This document shows positions 11,208-22,336 of a stretch of DNA of 64,000 nt, in pieces (within the stretch, counting starts at the first letter, position 1; each line of letters starts with the position of its first letter). The position numbers and the translations under genes are program-made. The stretch spans positions 703,501 through 767,500 of the forward strand of contig NZ_CP084737.1 in assembly GCF_024730665.1 (NCBI RefSeq). Direction: 5' to 3'. Under the pieces are notes generated by a model, which searched no databases, was not told the origin of the DNA, and was given only the letters and a program-made list of their open reading frames with translations. This DNA comes from Coxiella-like endosymbiont (lineage in GTDB: Bacteria > Pseudomonadota > Gammaproteobacteria > Coxiellales > Coxiellaceae).

Positions 11208-12966
11208 ATGAAACAACATATAGAATCTCTATTGCATCAAGCTATGGAGACCCTGAAAATGGATGGCACCCTTACGATTGACGTATTGCCTGTAATCAGG
11301 GTGTCTTCCAACAATGATCTAAAACATGGTGATTTTTCGTCTAATTTAGCACTTATCCTTAGTAAAACTGTCGGAATGAACCCGCGGACTTTAGCAGAAA
11401 AAATTGCCAATGCTCTACCTACCTCAAAGCAAATTACCCAGGTGAAAATTGCTGACCCAGGCTTCATAAACTTTTTTCTAGAAGAAAGCAGTTATTATTC
11501 TGTGATCCATTCTATCCTCAAAGCAGGGCAGTGCTATGGTGAAAGTGAATTTGGCAAAGGAAAACGTGTACACATTGAATATGTATCTGCAAACCCAACC
11601 GGCCCGCTGCACGTCGGTCATGGCCGAGGAGCCGCTTATGGAGCTTGTGTCGCTAATTTATTAAAAGCTGTAGGCTACGATGTTCATCGAGAATATTATG
11701 TCAACGACGCTGGTCGGCAAATGGATGTTCTAACGCTAAGTGTTTGGATTCGTTATTTACAAAGTTGCGAAGAAGCTGTTGATATTCCTAAAAATGCTTA
11801 CCAAGGGGAATATGTTATAGATATCGCTCAGGATTTAAAAAAAATATGGCAATCAATTTTACTGTACACAAAAATTCATTAATGAGATATTTTCTCCAGA
11901 AATTAATCCTTGTATCAACCCTGAAACTTATCTGGATGCATTGATCAAAACTCAAAAAGAAATCCTCGGCACTGCTAACTTCAATCTTATTTTTCATGCA
12001 GCACTTGATAATATCCTGGATGATATTAAAAATGATCTAGAAGAGTTTGGGGTGTTTTACGAAACATGGTTTTCTGAAATTCAGTTAATTAATAAAGAGC
12101 TCATTCAGGCCGGTGTCGATCAATTAGCTAAAGGTGGTTATGTTTATGAAAAGAATGGAGCCCAATGGTTTCGCGCTACAGTATTTGGTGATGAAAAAGA
12201 TCGTGTATTAATGCGTAAAAATGGCGTACCTACTTATTTCGCTTCTGATGTAGCTTATCACCTTTACAAATACGACCAAGGCTACGACTTACTTGTCGAT
12301 ATATTTGGCGCGGATCACCATGGTTATATTCCTCGGATTTGTGCTTTTTTAAAAGGCCTCGGAAAATCAACAGAAAAATTACATATTTTGCTAGTGCAAT
12401 TCGCTATCCTTTATCGAGGAAATGAAAAGATCTCGATGTCTACCAGAAGAGGAATGTTTATTACTTTACGTGAGTTACGAAATGAAGTGGGCAATGATGC
12501 GGTGCGATTTTTTTACATCATGCGAAAACCTAATCAACATCTTAATTTTGATATTGAATTAGCAAAATCAAAATCGAACGAAAATCCAGTATATTATATT
12601 CAATATGCTCATGCGCGCATTTGTAGTGTGTTTCGTCAATTAAAATGTGCTCAAAAATCACGGGATGAATCGTCAGGTATGGAAAACTTATCCTTATTGT
12701 CAACAAAGTATGAAAAAGAGCTATTAAGTACGTTAACGCGATATCCGGAACTACTAAGAAAGGCAGCAGTTCAACATGCCCCACATTTACTCGCTCATTA
12801 TCTGCAAATCCTTGCTAACCAATTTCATACCTATTACAACGCAGAACGTTTCTTACTAAGAGATGCTAAACTTCGTGATGCTCGATTAAATCTAATTGCC
12901 GCAGTGCAACAAGTGCTCGTCAATGGTTTAACCTTATTGGGAGTTTCCGCTCCAAAAGAAATGTGA
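11208..12966 (+). CDS. argS: Arginyl-tRNA synthetase, one frame break
   Basis: Charges tRNA-Arg. The full protein would be about 585 residues, the normal class I ArgS length. Present are the N-terminal Arg-tRNA synthetase domain, the HIGH signature ([17 protein letters not shown]), the catalytic-core motif [14 protein letters not shown] with GADHHGY, a degenerate KMSKS-like loop (ISMSTRRG), and a C-terminal DALR anticodon-binding domain. The reading frame changes at the A8 run 11837-11844. Unlike the other broken genes here, the frame is restored by removing one A (or adding two), not adding one. hslV follows after a decayed 0.7-kb spacer. Confidence 0.94.
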
Positions 12967-13677
12967 ACGAACATAAGAATGAACTGCAAAGACTCTCTAA
13001 TGATTATTCCTGTTCATGCTTATTTTTCTTCTCAGTACTACCTTTCTAAATAAGTTTTGGTTTAAGGATAACTGGTAGAAAGCTCCCTTATTTAGCTCAT
13101 GCGCACTATTTCGATTAAAACTCCTTAAATTTGGTCGTGTGTGGCTCGCGTCAAACGTCAAATGCCGATCTAAGCTATTGTCCCAAACCAAAATCATCTG
13201 TCACTAAAAATAATCCGTCAAGACAGTTCATTATTAAACAAACACCATATCCTTATACCCTTTCTGCTGAACAACAACTTTATTTAGGCCACCGTTGATT
13301 TAAATTTGTCTGTGGAAGAAATTATAAAACACCGGCTCCATTCACCAACACCATAATCTATCAATTAATCAACCCATTAATGCCTTTTATTGAGTCAGAG
13401 AATTTTAGTGTAATTGATGATGAGTTGTTAATGTCCGAAACAGATCGCTAACCTATAAATTAAGCATTAGCTAACCAATAAAAATTTGTTCAGGAAGATT
13501 AAGACGTACAATTAAAGATAACTTAACGATAATAAAAGTAGATTGGTTAATTAACGAATTACTTTCCGATTCAAAAAATATTAGATAAATTGATTGAGGA
13601 ACTATTATCAAAAGCCAGGCCCACTTGAAAATCGTGCTTCTCAACCCAATCTACACTGAATTAACGCCGGGGAAAAT
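12967..13677. other. Decayed spacer between argS and hslV
   Basis: No intact frame. In related gammaproteobacteria a SPOR-domain cell-division protein (FtsN-like) often sits just upstream of hslV, so this may be its ruin. I see short proline/lysine-rich stretches in one frame but no SPOR motif I would defend. Confidence 0.35.
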
Positions 13678-14223
13678 GTGGAACCATTACACAGCACTAC
13701 GATTCTTTCAGTAAGGCGAGACGGTAAAGTAGTTATCGGAGGTGACGGACAAGTTTCAATGAATAGTACCGTCATGAAAGCAAACGCTAAAAAGGTTCGC
13801 CGACTATATAACGGCGACGTCATTGCAGGGTTTGCAGGTGGCACAGCAGATGCATTCACCCTTTTTGAACGATTTGAGAGTAAGTTGGAGCAGCATTCGG
13901 GTAATTTGACGAGAGCAGCGGTGGAATTAGCAAAAGACTGGCGAACCGATCGCATATTACGTCGCCTTGAGGCTTTACTGACTGTTGCTGACATTAAAAC
14001 ATCTTTGATTATTACAGGTATCGGAGACGTTATTGAACCAGAACAAAGTCTAATGGCTGTTGGTTCAGGAGGTCCTTACGCTCAAGCAGCTGCAAAAGCT
14101 TTATTAGAAAATACTACTCTCAGCGCAAGAGAAATCGTGGAAAAAGGGCTCTCTATTGCTGCTAAAATCTGCGTTTACACAAATCACCAATTTACGATTG
14201 AAGAACTAGATAGTAGAACATAA
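13678..14223 (+). CDS. hslV: HslV, ATP-dependent protease peptidase subunit (ClpQ)
   Basis: Threonine peptidase that stacks as two hexamers and works with the HslU unfoldase. It has 181 residues and is intact. It shows [46 protein letters not shown] and [11 protein letters not shown]. Start is GTG 13678. The catalytic threonine is the first or second Thr of STTILSVRR (residues 7-8), so a six-residue propeptide must be trimmed, as in other family members that do not start directly with Met-Thr. hslU follows after 18 bp, so the two form an operon. Confidence 0.96.
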   Translation: MEPLHSTTILSVRRDGKVVIGGDGQVSMNSTVMKANAKKVRRLYNGDVIAGFAGGTADAFTLFERFESKLEQHSGNLTRAAVELAKDWRTDRILRRLEALLTVADIKTSLIITGIGDVIEPEQSLMAVGSGGPYAQAAAKALLENTTLSAREIVEKGLSIAAKICVYTNHQFTIEELDSRT

Positions 14224-14241
14224 CAAACTGGATAAATTTGT

Positions 14242-15645
14242 ATGGCAGACATAACGCATTCTTTATCTACAACAAATCCTTCTGCAATCTCGATGACGAT
14301 GACGCCACGTGAGATTGTGGCTGAGCTCGACAAATTTATCATTGGACAAAATGAAGCAAAGCGAGCAGTGGCTATCGCTCTTCGCAATCGTTGGCGTCGT
14401 ATGCAATTACCAGAAGAATTACGTCGGGAAATATTCCCAAAAAATATTTTAATGATCGGCCCTACCGGCGTAGGAAAAACAGAAATCGCTCGTCGCTTAT
14501 CTAACTTAGCGAACGCACCTTTTCTCAAAGTAGAAGCGACCAAATTTACAGAAGTTGGCTATGTGGGTCGTGATGTAGAATCTATTATTCGTGATTTAAT
14601 TGATGTTGCTGTCAAAATGACGCGTGAAAAAGCTATACGTCAGGTAAAAAGTATAGCAGAAGAAGCTGCAGAGGAGCGTGTATTAGATGCTTTAATTCCT
14701 CCAGATCGTAGTACTTTTACGGGGGAGCCTGTCAGTGAGGAAGTGCTACCTACTCAAACGAAAGAATCTGCTACGAGAAAATTATTTCGTCAAAAGCTGC
14801 GCAGCGGAGACCTGAATGATAAAGAAATCGAAGTGGAAGTTAGCGCAACGCCGTCTTTCGAAATTATGGGTCCTCCAGGCATGGAAGAAATGGTGAGTCA
14901 GCTGCAAGGTATCATGTTGAGTATGGCTAATCGACGCACAAAGTCTCGTCGTTTAAAAGTAAAAGATGCGCGGCGTATTTTAGAAGAAGAAGAGGCTGCA
15001 AAACTGGTTAACGAGGATGAAATAAAATCTCAGGTACTCATGAGTGTTGAACAGAATGGTATTGTATTTATCGATGAGATCGACAAAATCGTCAAACGGG
15101 AAGGTGGGGGAGCTGTTGGCGCTGATGTTTCACGTGAAGGTGTACAACGGGATCTCTTGCCTCTCGTTGAGGGCAGCACCGTTTTTACTAAATACGGGAT
15201 GATTAAAACCGATCATATTTTATTCATTGCTTCCGGCGCCTTTCATGTCGCGAAGCCGTCAGACTTGGTCCCTGAATTACAAGGCCGCTTCCCAATTCGC
15301 GTGGAATTAAAGGCGCTTACAGCAGATGATTTTGTGCGAATATTAACTGAACCAAAGGCTTCTTTAACGGAACAATATACCGAATTGTTAAAAACGGAAA
15401 ACCTTAGCTTGAGCTTCACTAAAGACGGCATTAAACGTTTGGCCGAAATTGCTTATCAAGTTAATGATCGTTCAGAAAATATTGGTGCTCGTCGTTTACA
15501 CACGATCATGGAGCGATTACTTGAAGAAATCTCTTTCGAAGCCACGGACAGACAAGGTGAATCGATTACAATCAACGCTACTTACGTTAACAAGCAACTG
15601 CAAAAATTGGCTGAGGATGAAGATTTAAGTCGATATATCCTCTAA
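14242..15645 (+). CDS. hslU: HslU, ATPase subunit of the HslUV protease (ClpY)
   Basis: AAA+ unfoldase that feeds substrates into HslV. 467 residues from the ATG at 14242; family proteins usually begin at MTPREIV, so the ATG at 14299 (448 residues) is the likelier start and the first 19 residues are doubtful. Walker [15 protein letters not shown], Walker [11 protein letters not shown], the intermediate I-domain (about 125-260) and sensor region [13 protein letters not shown] are all present. It is intact and cotranscribed with hslV. Confidence 0.96.
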   Translation: MADITHSLSTTNPSAISMTMTPREIVAELDKFIIGQNEAKRAVAIALRNRWRRMQLPEELRREIFPKNILMIGPTGVGKTEIARRLSNLANAPFLKVEATKFTEVGYVGRDVESIIRDLIDVAVKMTREKAIRQVKSIAEEAAEERVLDALIPPDRSTFTGEPVSEEVLPTQTKESATRKLFRQKLRSGDLNDKEIEVEVSATPSFEIMGPPGMEEMVSQLQGIMLSMANRRTKSRRLKVKDARRILEEEEAAKLVNEDEIKSQVLMSVEQNGIVFIDEIDKIVKREGGGAVGADVSREGVQRDLLPLVEGSTVFTKYGMIKTDHILFIASGAFHVAKPSDLVPELQGRFPIRVELKALTADDFVRILTEPKASLTEQYTELLKTENLSLSFTKDGIKRLAEIAYQVNDRSENIGARRLHTIMERLLEEISFEATDRQGESITINATYVNKQLQKLAEDEDLSRYIL

Positions 15646-15832
15646 TTAAGGTATCTAAATTAAGAAAATTCAGCTAAATTAGGAGAAAGAACACTTTGCA
15701 TTAGTCAACATTAATGAAAAACGGAATCGCAGTGAATCGAGATCACAGGTTCTCTGATTTGTGAAAATAGAGATCGTGGCTTTTTCTGTTTAGGCAAAAC
15801 TACAACTGGCGTTAGTAGGTCAATTATCTGTT

Positions 15833-17128
15833 TTAATATCGATAATACTCATATTTAAAAGGACCCTCCGGATTAACACCAATATAATCAGCTTGTTTAG
15901 TTGTTAGTTTTGTTAGTTTAGCGCCCACGCGTCTCAAATGAAGACGAGCAACTTCTTCGTCTAAGTGTTTAGGTAAAATGTAAATACCGATATGATATTT
16001 CTCCGGATGTTGCCAGAGTTCTATTTGTGCGAGTACTTGATTAGTGAAGGAGTTAGACATCACTAAACTAGAATGACCTGTTGCACAACCCAAATTGACT
16101 AAGCGACCTTTTGCGAGGACTGTCAAGTGTTTTCCATCTGGAAAAATTACTTGATCTACTTGAGGTTTAATATTGATCCAGGGGTATTGCAAAAGAGAAG
16201 CGATATCAATTTCGTTATCAAAATGACCGATATTACATATAATCGCTTGGTTCTTCATTTGTAACATGTGATCGTGGGTGATGATAGTAGTATTTCCGGT
16301 CGCCGTTACGAAAATATCCGCCTGTGTAGCCATTTCATCCATTGTTACGACTCGATAACCTTCCATCGCTGCTTGTAAAGCACAAATAGGATCGATTTCT
16401 GTGATGTAAATAGTAGCTCCATAGGCACGTAAGGATTGCGCGCATCCTTTACCCACGTCACCATAACCACAGATAACAACGCGTTTGCCAGCAATCATAA
16501 CATCCGTCGCTCGCTTTAGTGAATCGATGAGTGATTCGCGACAGCCGTAAAGATTATCGAATTTTGATTTCGTAATAGAGTCATTCACATTAATAGCCGA
16601 AAATTTAAGCGCATTTTCTTTCATCATTTTGTGAAGACGATGAACTCCGGTCGTGGTTTCTTCTGATACTCCGCGGATGTTTTTACATAATTCAGGATGT
16701 TTTTGGAGCACATAGGCTGTTAAATCACCGCCGTCATCTAACAAAAGATTAGGTGTCCAGCTACCAGACCCTTCGAGTGTTGCGGCGATGCATTCCCAAT
16801 ATTCTTCTTCCGTTTCTCCTCTCCAAGCAAAGACGGGGATGCCCTTTTTAGCAATAGCGGCGGCTGCGTGGTCTTGAGTAGAGAAAATATTACAAGATGA
16901 CCAGCGAACCTCTGCGCCTAATGTGAGTAAAGTTTCGATTAAAACCGCAGTTTGAATAGTCATGTGAATACAACCAGCAATGCGTGCACCCTTTAAAGGC
17001 TGGATTTTTTCGTATTTTTCGCGGATAGCCATTAGACCTGGCATTTCCGTTTCAGCAATTTCAATTTCCTTTCGACCCCATTCGGCCAGATTAATGTCCG
17101 CAATCTGATAATCTTTTGACATGGTCAT
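15833..17128 (-). CDS. ahcY: Adenosylhomocysteinase (SAH hydrolase)
   Basis: Cleaves S-adenosylhomocysteine to adenosine and homocysteine, removing the inhibitory product of methyltransferases. 431 residues, intact. Key features: substrate region [39 protein letters not shown]-binding GYGDVGKG, and the C-terminal FKYEYYRY with the conserved Lys-Tyr contact to the neighbouring subunit. The start may be the ATG at 17122 (MSKDYQ) instead of 17128. metK lies 92 bp upstream on the same strand, so SAM synthesis and SAH removal are probably cotranscribed. Confidence 0.97.
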   Translation of the reverse strand: MTMSKDYQIADINLAEWGRKEIEIAETEMPGLMAIREKYEKIQPLKGARIAGCIHMTIQTAVLIETLLTLGAEVRWSSCNIFSTQDHAAAAIAKKGIPVFAWRGETEEEYWECIAATLEGSGSWTPNLLLDDGGDLTAYVLQKHPELCKNIRGVSEETTTGVHRLHKMMKENALKFSAINVNDSITKSKFDNLYGCRESLIDSLKRATDVMIAGKRVVICGYGDVGKGCAQSLRAYGATIYITEIDPICALQAAMEGYRVVTMDEMATQADIFVTATGNTTIITHDHMLQMKNQAIICNIGHFDNEIDIASLLQYPWINIKPQVDQVIFPDGKHLTVLAKGRLVNLGCATGHSSLVMSNSFTNQVLAQIELWQHPEKYHIGIYILPKHLDEEVARLHLRRVGAKLTKLTTKQADYIGVNPEGPFKYEYYRY

Positions 17129-17220
17129 TTCCGATAATTAATTTCTTCCCTTTATTGTTAATTTCTTATTTTGCGTGGTCATAAATTGAATGCTCTGGTC
17201 AAGCGTAGACTGAGGATGAA

Positions 17221-18419
17221 TCATTGTTCCTCAATAGGTGTTATGTTTATAGCTACACTGGATAACCCAGCTGATTCCCGAAGTGCCTCTGCTTTATCTA
17301 TTTGTTCCCACCCAAATTCTGGCTCCTCTCGGCCAAAATGTCCATAAGCAGCAGTAGCTTTATAGATAGGACGCAATAAGTTTAACTCTCGGATGATGCT
17401 ATCAGGTCGAAGATCGAAATATTTTATAATTAATAATCGTATACGGGCTTCATCAATTTTTCCTGTGCTGAAAGTTTCGACGCTAACGGAAGTTGGTTCA
17501 GCAATACCAATAGCGTACGAAATCTGAACTTCACATCGATCGGCTAATCCGGCGGCTACAATATTTTTCGCGACATAACGGGCAGCATAAGCACCTGAGC
17601 GATCGACCTTCGAAGGATCTTTACCTGAAAAGCATCCGCCACCATGTCGAGCCATTCCACCATAAGTATCCACGATAATTTTTCGACCAGTTAATCCACA
17701 GTCGCCCACTGGACCACCGACAACAAAACGCCCAGCAGGGTTAATTAGAAAACGGGTCCCTTTATCAATCCATTTTTTGGAATAACAGGCTTTATAATTT
17801 CTTCGATGACTGCTTCTTGTAATTCTTTTTGTTGAATATCAGGACTGTGCTGGGTAGAAAGCACGATGCAATGAGCAGATACTGGAATACCATTTTCGTA
17901 ACACAGTGTTACTTGTGATTTAGCGTCTGGACGGAGCCAGTTAAGAACACTCTCTTTGCGTAGTTGTGCTTGTCGTCGCATTAAGCGGTGAGCATAAACA
18001 ATTGGGGCAGGCATAAAGACGTCTGTCTCTCGCGAAGCATATCCAAACATCAAGCCTTGATCACCAGCTCCTAATTTTTTATCTTTTCCTCCATCTACCC
18101 CCATTGAAATATCTGATGATTGTTTGCCGATCGCAGAAACTACAGCGCAGGTTTCACCATCAAATCCAATGTGTGGATCGTTATAACCGATTTGCAAAAC
18201 TGTATTGCGTGTAATTTGTTCAATATCAGCCCAAGCGCTGGTAGTGATTTCGCCTGCTACGAAAACCATTCCAGATTTTACCACAGTTTCACAGGCTACA
18301 CGACTGTGAGGATCTTGTTTGATGAGTATATCTAGAATGGCGTCTGAAATTTGATCCGCTACTTTGTCAGGATGACCCTCCGAAACAGATTCCGATGTAA
18401 ATAAAGTTGTGTACACCAT
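17221..18419 (-). CDS. metK: S-adenosylmethionine synthetase, one frame break
   Basis: Makes SAM from methionine and ATP. The rejoined protein is about 399 residues, normal for MetK. It has [21 protein letters not shown] (ATP site), [12 protein letters not shown], the glycine-rich [18 protein letters not shown] and [12 protein letters not shown]. The single break is at T6 17773-17778; one added base converts a stop-terminated tail into [20 protein letters not shown], the conserved linker. SAM is needed by ubiE, prmC and rsmA in this same window, so a dead metK would be surprising unless SAM is imported, as in Rickettsia. Confidence 0.95.
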
Positions 18420-20336
18420 AAATTTATGCCACTACAAACGAAGTAAGCTATCATAGTAATAAAATTTCCAATAAATTGCACTTGTTTTCTGTGAAAATGG
18501 ACTATGGTAACTTCGATAATAAGGCCCTGAAAAAGTTGTAAATATGACCTATCCCCTATTATATTTGACTTTGTGGAGAAGATCTTTTTTATCTGTACAT
18601 TGTGACCTAAACAGAGGTTTTGGTCATTAATTTTTTATTAATTACAAGAGTGGACTAATTATATTTTGAAATGATAATACTCGATCGGAGAGGCTCTTAC
18701 TAAGCTAAGAAAATAGCAAACTCTGGTACACGTCCATTAATTATTGCTGAACTAGAACGATGGCGTCTTTTATTCTTAGAATAAGATTTTCGCTTTTAAG
18801 TTTAAACGAAGTTACTTCAAATCACTTTTAAAATCTTCTCAGGAGATCATTAATTTTTGATACTGAGATAGATAAACGAATGAAACCATGGGCGTGATAC
18901 TGGGTTTGTCTTGTTCTTTTAAGGGGTGTTAGGGTGAATAAAATAATGATTCTGGGATATGTGATAGACCTTCTGTATTCGAAATCTTTCTGCTAAAATT
19001 TAAATCTGGAGAGACACAAGCGTTTTTTAGTTTTGAGTAAATTGTTTCAATACTGCAGAAATCATACTATCGAAAATAACACATTTTTGGCAAGCAGGAG
19101 ATGGGGAAAGCCATTCAGTTCATTGCATAGCATTTTTGTGGTGACGCTCTTCATGAGATGCTATAGTTTTGCTGCACAGAAAAAATATTAACGAAGAGTG
19201 ACAATGAAACCGACCACATTATAAGGAATTTTAACTGTTCTGCTAAGAATGATTAGCATCAGTTTTGTTATTTTTTAGATGGATTGCTCTGGGTTTCTAC
19301 GCATAGTTTTAATATAACGACTTTTCAGATTATTTTCATCCGTAAAGTTAGTAAAAGGGGAGCATGACTCAGCTAATCGTTTCCCGCATGTTTTCAAATA
19401 TAAAAATATGAACTGCCGATATCATCTGTTACAACAATGTGATTTCTGGATTACAAAAGTAAGAGTAGTCGGTTGTGGTAGAATCGGAAAGATCCTGCTG
19501 ATTTGATTCCAAATCTGCAACGCAATATTTATAGGAAAATCCATGGATAACTTAGAAAATATTCATAACCCTTGATTAATGCTCAGGATTTTTTACACGT
19601 ACGTTGATTAAACATAAATTAGCGTTTACCATGCCCGTTTCATGGGTCTGACTTTTATTCTGCATGAATGGTGGATAGTACACCAGTATGTAATTTGTAA
19701 TGTTTTGTTATTAGCAGCCGGTCATTGGTTTAATTCCATCGTTCCAGACCATAAAAAGCCCTCTGTATTTTTTCCATTGGGACCACAAATTTTGTTAGAT
19801 AACAAAGAATCTAGAAATAACACGTGAGACAAAGACTCCTGCTTTTAAGCGTGGTAGCTTAATAATGAATCTCAGGGGATTTTCTGGAATAGAAATGATG
19901 GTATTATAATATTTATAAAAGCATCAGTTATTATACACCGATGCACCAGATTCCGTGAAGGATCACATCACTGATGTGATCCTTCACGGAATCTGGAACG
20001 GGATTTAGAAATTCACAATTTCTATAAGACTTGCGCGACAGTGCCTCACCGAGAGATGTTTTGCCGGCAATCATAATAAAAAAGTATTTCTATATTATGG
20101 TATGATGTTTAATAAAAGCCACATGTTATTTAAGAATCTTTATAGAGGTTATTTTAGGAGTTCATTTTATGATGTCGTCTTCGTTTCATCTTTGCAGTTA
20201 AGTTTGGTCCGATCAGGTTTTAGAGTAATCTTAACTAAGAGGACGACAAGAGGTAATAAAAGTTCTCATTTTTGGGGGGTCATTTGCTAGAATTACCCTA
20301 AAATACAAATGATATAATAAAATAAAAGAGATAATT
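18420..20336. other. Decayed tract upstream of metK
   Basis: About 1.9 kb without a recognisable gene. A 61-codon open stretch at 19642-19827 on plus has a hydrophobic middle (VICNVLLLAAGHWF) and could be a membrane-protein scrap, but I cannot name it. The inverted repeat at 19946-19996 is the only other defined element. Confidence 0.5.
19946..19996. repeat. Perfect inverted repeat, 25-bp arms
   Basis: Arms 19946-19970 and 19972-19996 are exact reverse complements with a single-base centre, making a 51-bp cruciform-capable palindrome. It lies between the divergent metK and ubiK genes, about 1.5 kb from metK and 340 bp from ubiK. No T-run follows on either strand. Confidence 0.88.
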
Positions 20337-20566
20337 TTGTTTAATCCAAAACATATTAATGACATTGTGAGTCGTCTTGTAAGATCTATACCACCTGGTG
20401 TTAGGAATTTACCGAAAGATTTAGAAAAAATTTTAAGAGTGTTTTGCAGCAATCCTTTAAAAAAATGGATTTTGTAACACGGGAAGAATTTGATGCGCAA
20501 GTGAAAGTGCTGGCACGTACACGGGAAAAGCTGGAAGCGCTAGAAGAAAAATTTAAACGAACTTGA
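20337..20566 (+). CDS. ubiK: Ubiquinone biosynthesis accessory factor UbiK (YqiC), frame interrupted
   Basis: Small BMFP-domain coiled-coil protein that helps the Ubi complex. Rejoined it gives about 76 residues: an amphipathic start (FNPKHINDIVSRLVRSIPPG), then FVTREEFDAQVKVLARTREKLEALEEK, which is the diagnostic YqiC core. Start is TTG 20337 preceded by AAAGAG. One base is missing at A6 20425-20430. The 3' end is doubtful: in this frame it stops after EEKFKRT, but a further shift would read LNELERQ and run to 20645, which resembles the usual YqiC tail better. It is the only clear gene in a 3.9-kb desert. Confidence 0.8.
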
Positions 20567-20645
20567 AAGACAGAAAAAATCAATGTTACCTAGCCCGTTG
20601 TACATGACCGATGGCAGTGTGTACGATCGGTACACAGCCCACTAG

Positions 20646-22336
20646 TTTATTGAAGGAGAGTCGGCATCGCATTCAAACTGCTATGGTCGATAACTAAATG
20701 AAATTTTCCGTTCTGGGTATTACTGTCGGTTATCTTATCGGAGGCTGATTTAGTTTATCTAAAAGAAGGAAGACAGTTTTACTTTAGAACGATTAAATGA
20801 ATATAAATTCTTCGATAACTTCGATAAGTTGCTTTATTCGAAAAATTGAAGCCCATTCTTAATGCGTTTCCCTTCTACAGTGGTGAGACTACTAAAGCCA
20901 AGTGAAATTTAGTTATTACTTCGAGAAATGCCGACGATACAGAGTATTTATATTGCTATAGGGCTGGGCAGTGTGAATGACCCAGAGTCTTTTATCGGTA
21001 GGAAGCTCTGTTAGGACAGATAGTAGGGAAATAGTGATACAGATTTAGGAGAGGACGAATAATAGCAGAAATAATTCTTTTAGCACCCGACTCTATACCA
21101 CACCCACGTTCGCGATGACAGGAAGCAGAAATCCTCTATGAACGAGATAAACGACTTGGTATCCATCACGGTTTTATTTTTAGGCACTACCTGAATTCTC
21201 ATGGACCAGTTGTCGAAATTCGATTTCCTGTCAATTTCCAATTATTAGTCAAACGTAAAATGATGAATTAATTTCTTTTTTATAAGAATATGTCTCATTA
21301 AGTTCGTGCTTTGCAGATAGATAATATCATAAATCCAATGCTTGGATCATTGCCAATGCAGTGCGCAAGTATGATGACTTGTAAGAAGAAAACAAGGTAT
21401 TGTCTCTTGAAGATAGCGCGTATGATTTCTGATTTAGAGAATGCTGAGAACATGGAAACCACATTTGGTAAAGAGTATTAAGTTATCACGTACTTAAATC
21501 ATTCTCTTTGTACTGTTTAGAATTATTGAACAGATTTTTCCTTTGAAGTCGCAAAGTCGCGATGAAGCTGATAGGACGACAGAAGCAAAAAAGAAAAGTA
21601 ATAGCATTTGAGATAAAAGTGATATGAAATAGAGGGCGTAGTTAAAGTTTTATTGTATCTCCGAAATAGATAAACTCTAAACAATAAAGGATTAGGTCTA
21701 TTTTCTGTTTTATATGAACTGCCTTCGTATTTCTTATTCGTGTCGTTCATCATTCTATATCAATCCCAATCGTGAGCAGCAAAACATTTATGCTGACGAT
21801 TAAGAATAGTTATGAATGAATTATCACTGTGTTAAATTTAGTAAGCGAAAAGTGCAGTAGTAGGAAAAGGTGATGAGAGCACATTATTCCATAAGGTTTA
21901 CTATTTTGTTAGGCACTGTTTTCTAGTGTTGGTAGGCATTGGAATACCCACCGTTTATGCGGAAAAAATAAAAAATTAAAAACATGATTTCCCGATATTA
22001 TTCGTCGTCAATTTTAGTCGCGAGCTTAGCTATACCCATTGGGATTGATTGTGGAATACTCAAGCAAGACGGCGTTTTACTAGAACAGTTTTCACATCAA
22101 AATCACGAAATGTATTAGTGAGTATTTACTTTCTTAAATAGGTTTCGTTAGTTATGTTACACACTTTATTTTCTCCTGTATTCCTAGAAATGATTAGGGA
22201 TATCGGTGAATCAGTGGTATAGAAATTTTTCTTGTATGGTTGCTGTTTTAATTAGCAGTTTATTATCTTTTAATTTCACAGTTTTTCATTTAAAAACTAG
22301 GAAAACGAAACCAGATAGCTTTATTACTTGAGGCTA
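20646..22336. other. Decayed tract between ubiK and ubiB
   Basis: 1.7 kb in which all six frames are broken. In several gammaproteobacteria comM (Mg-chelatase-like) follows yqiC, but I see no Walker motif or other trace of it. A 76-codon minus-strand open stretch at 21523-21753 has no family features and is probably chance. Confidence 0.5.

Noticed and set aside
12967-13677. ftsN remnant before hslV
   Set aside because: Position suggests it, but no SPOR or transmembrane signature can be read in any frame.
13641-14543. Two minus-strand ORFs of 117-119 codons over hslV and hslU
   Set aside because: Mirror frames of well-identified genes; their text shows only reverse-complement composition.
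17129-17220. SAH or SAM riboswitch in the metK-ahcY gap
   Set aside because: The 92-bp spacer is AT-rich with no conserved stem that I can recognise.
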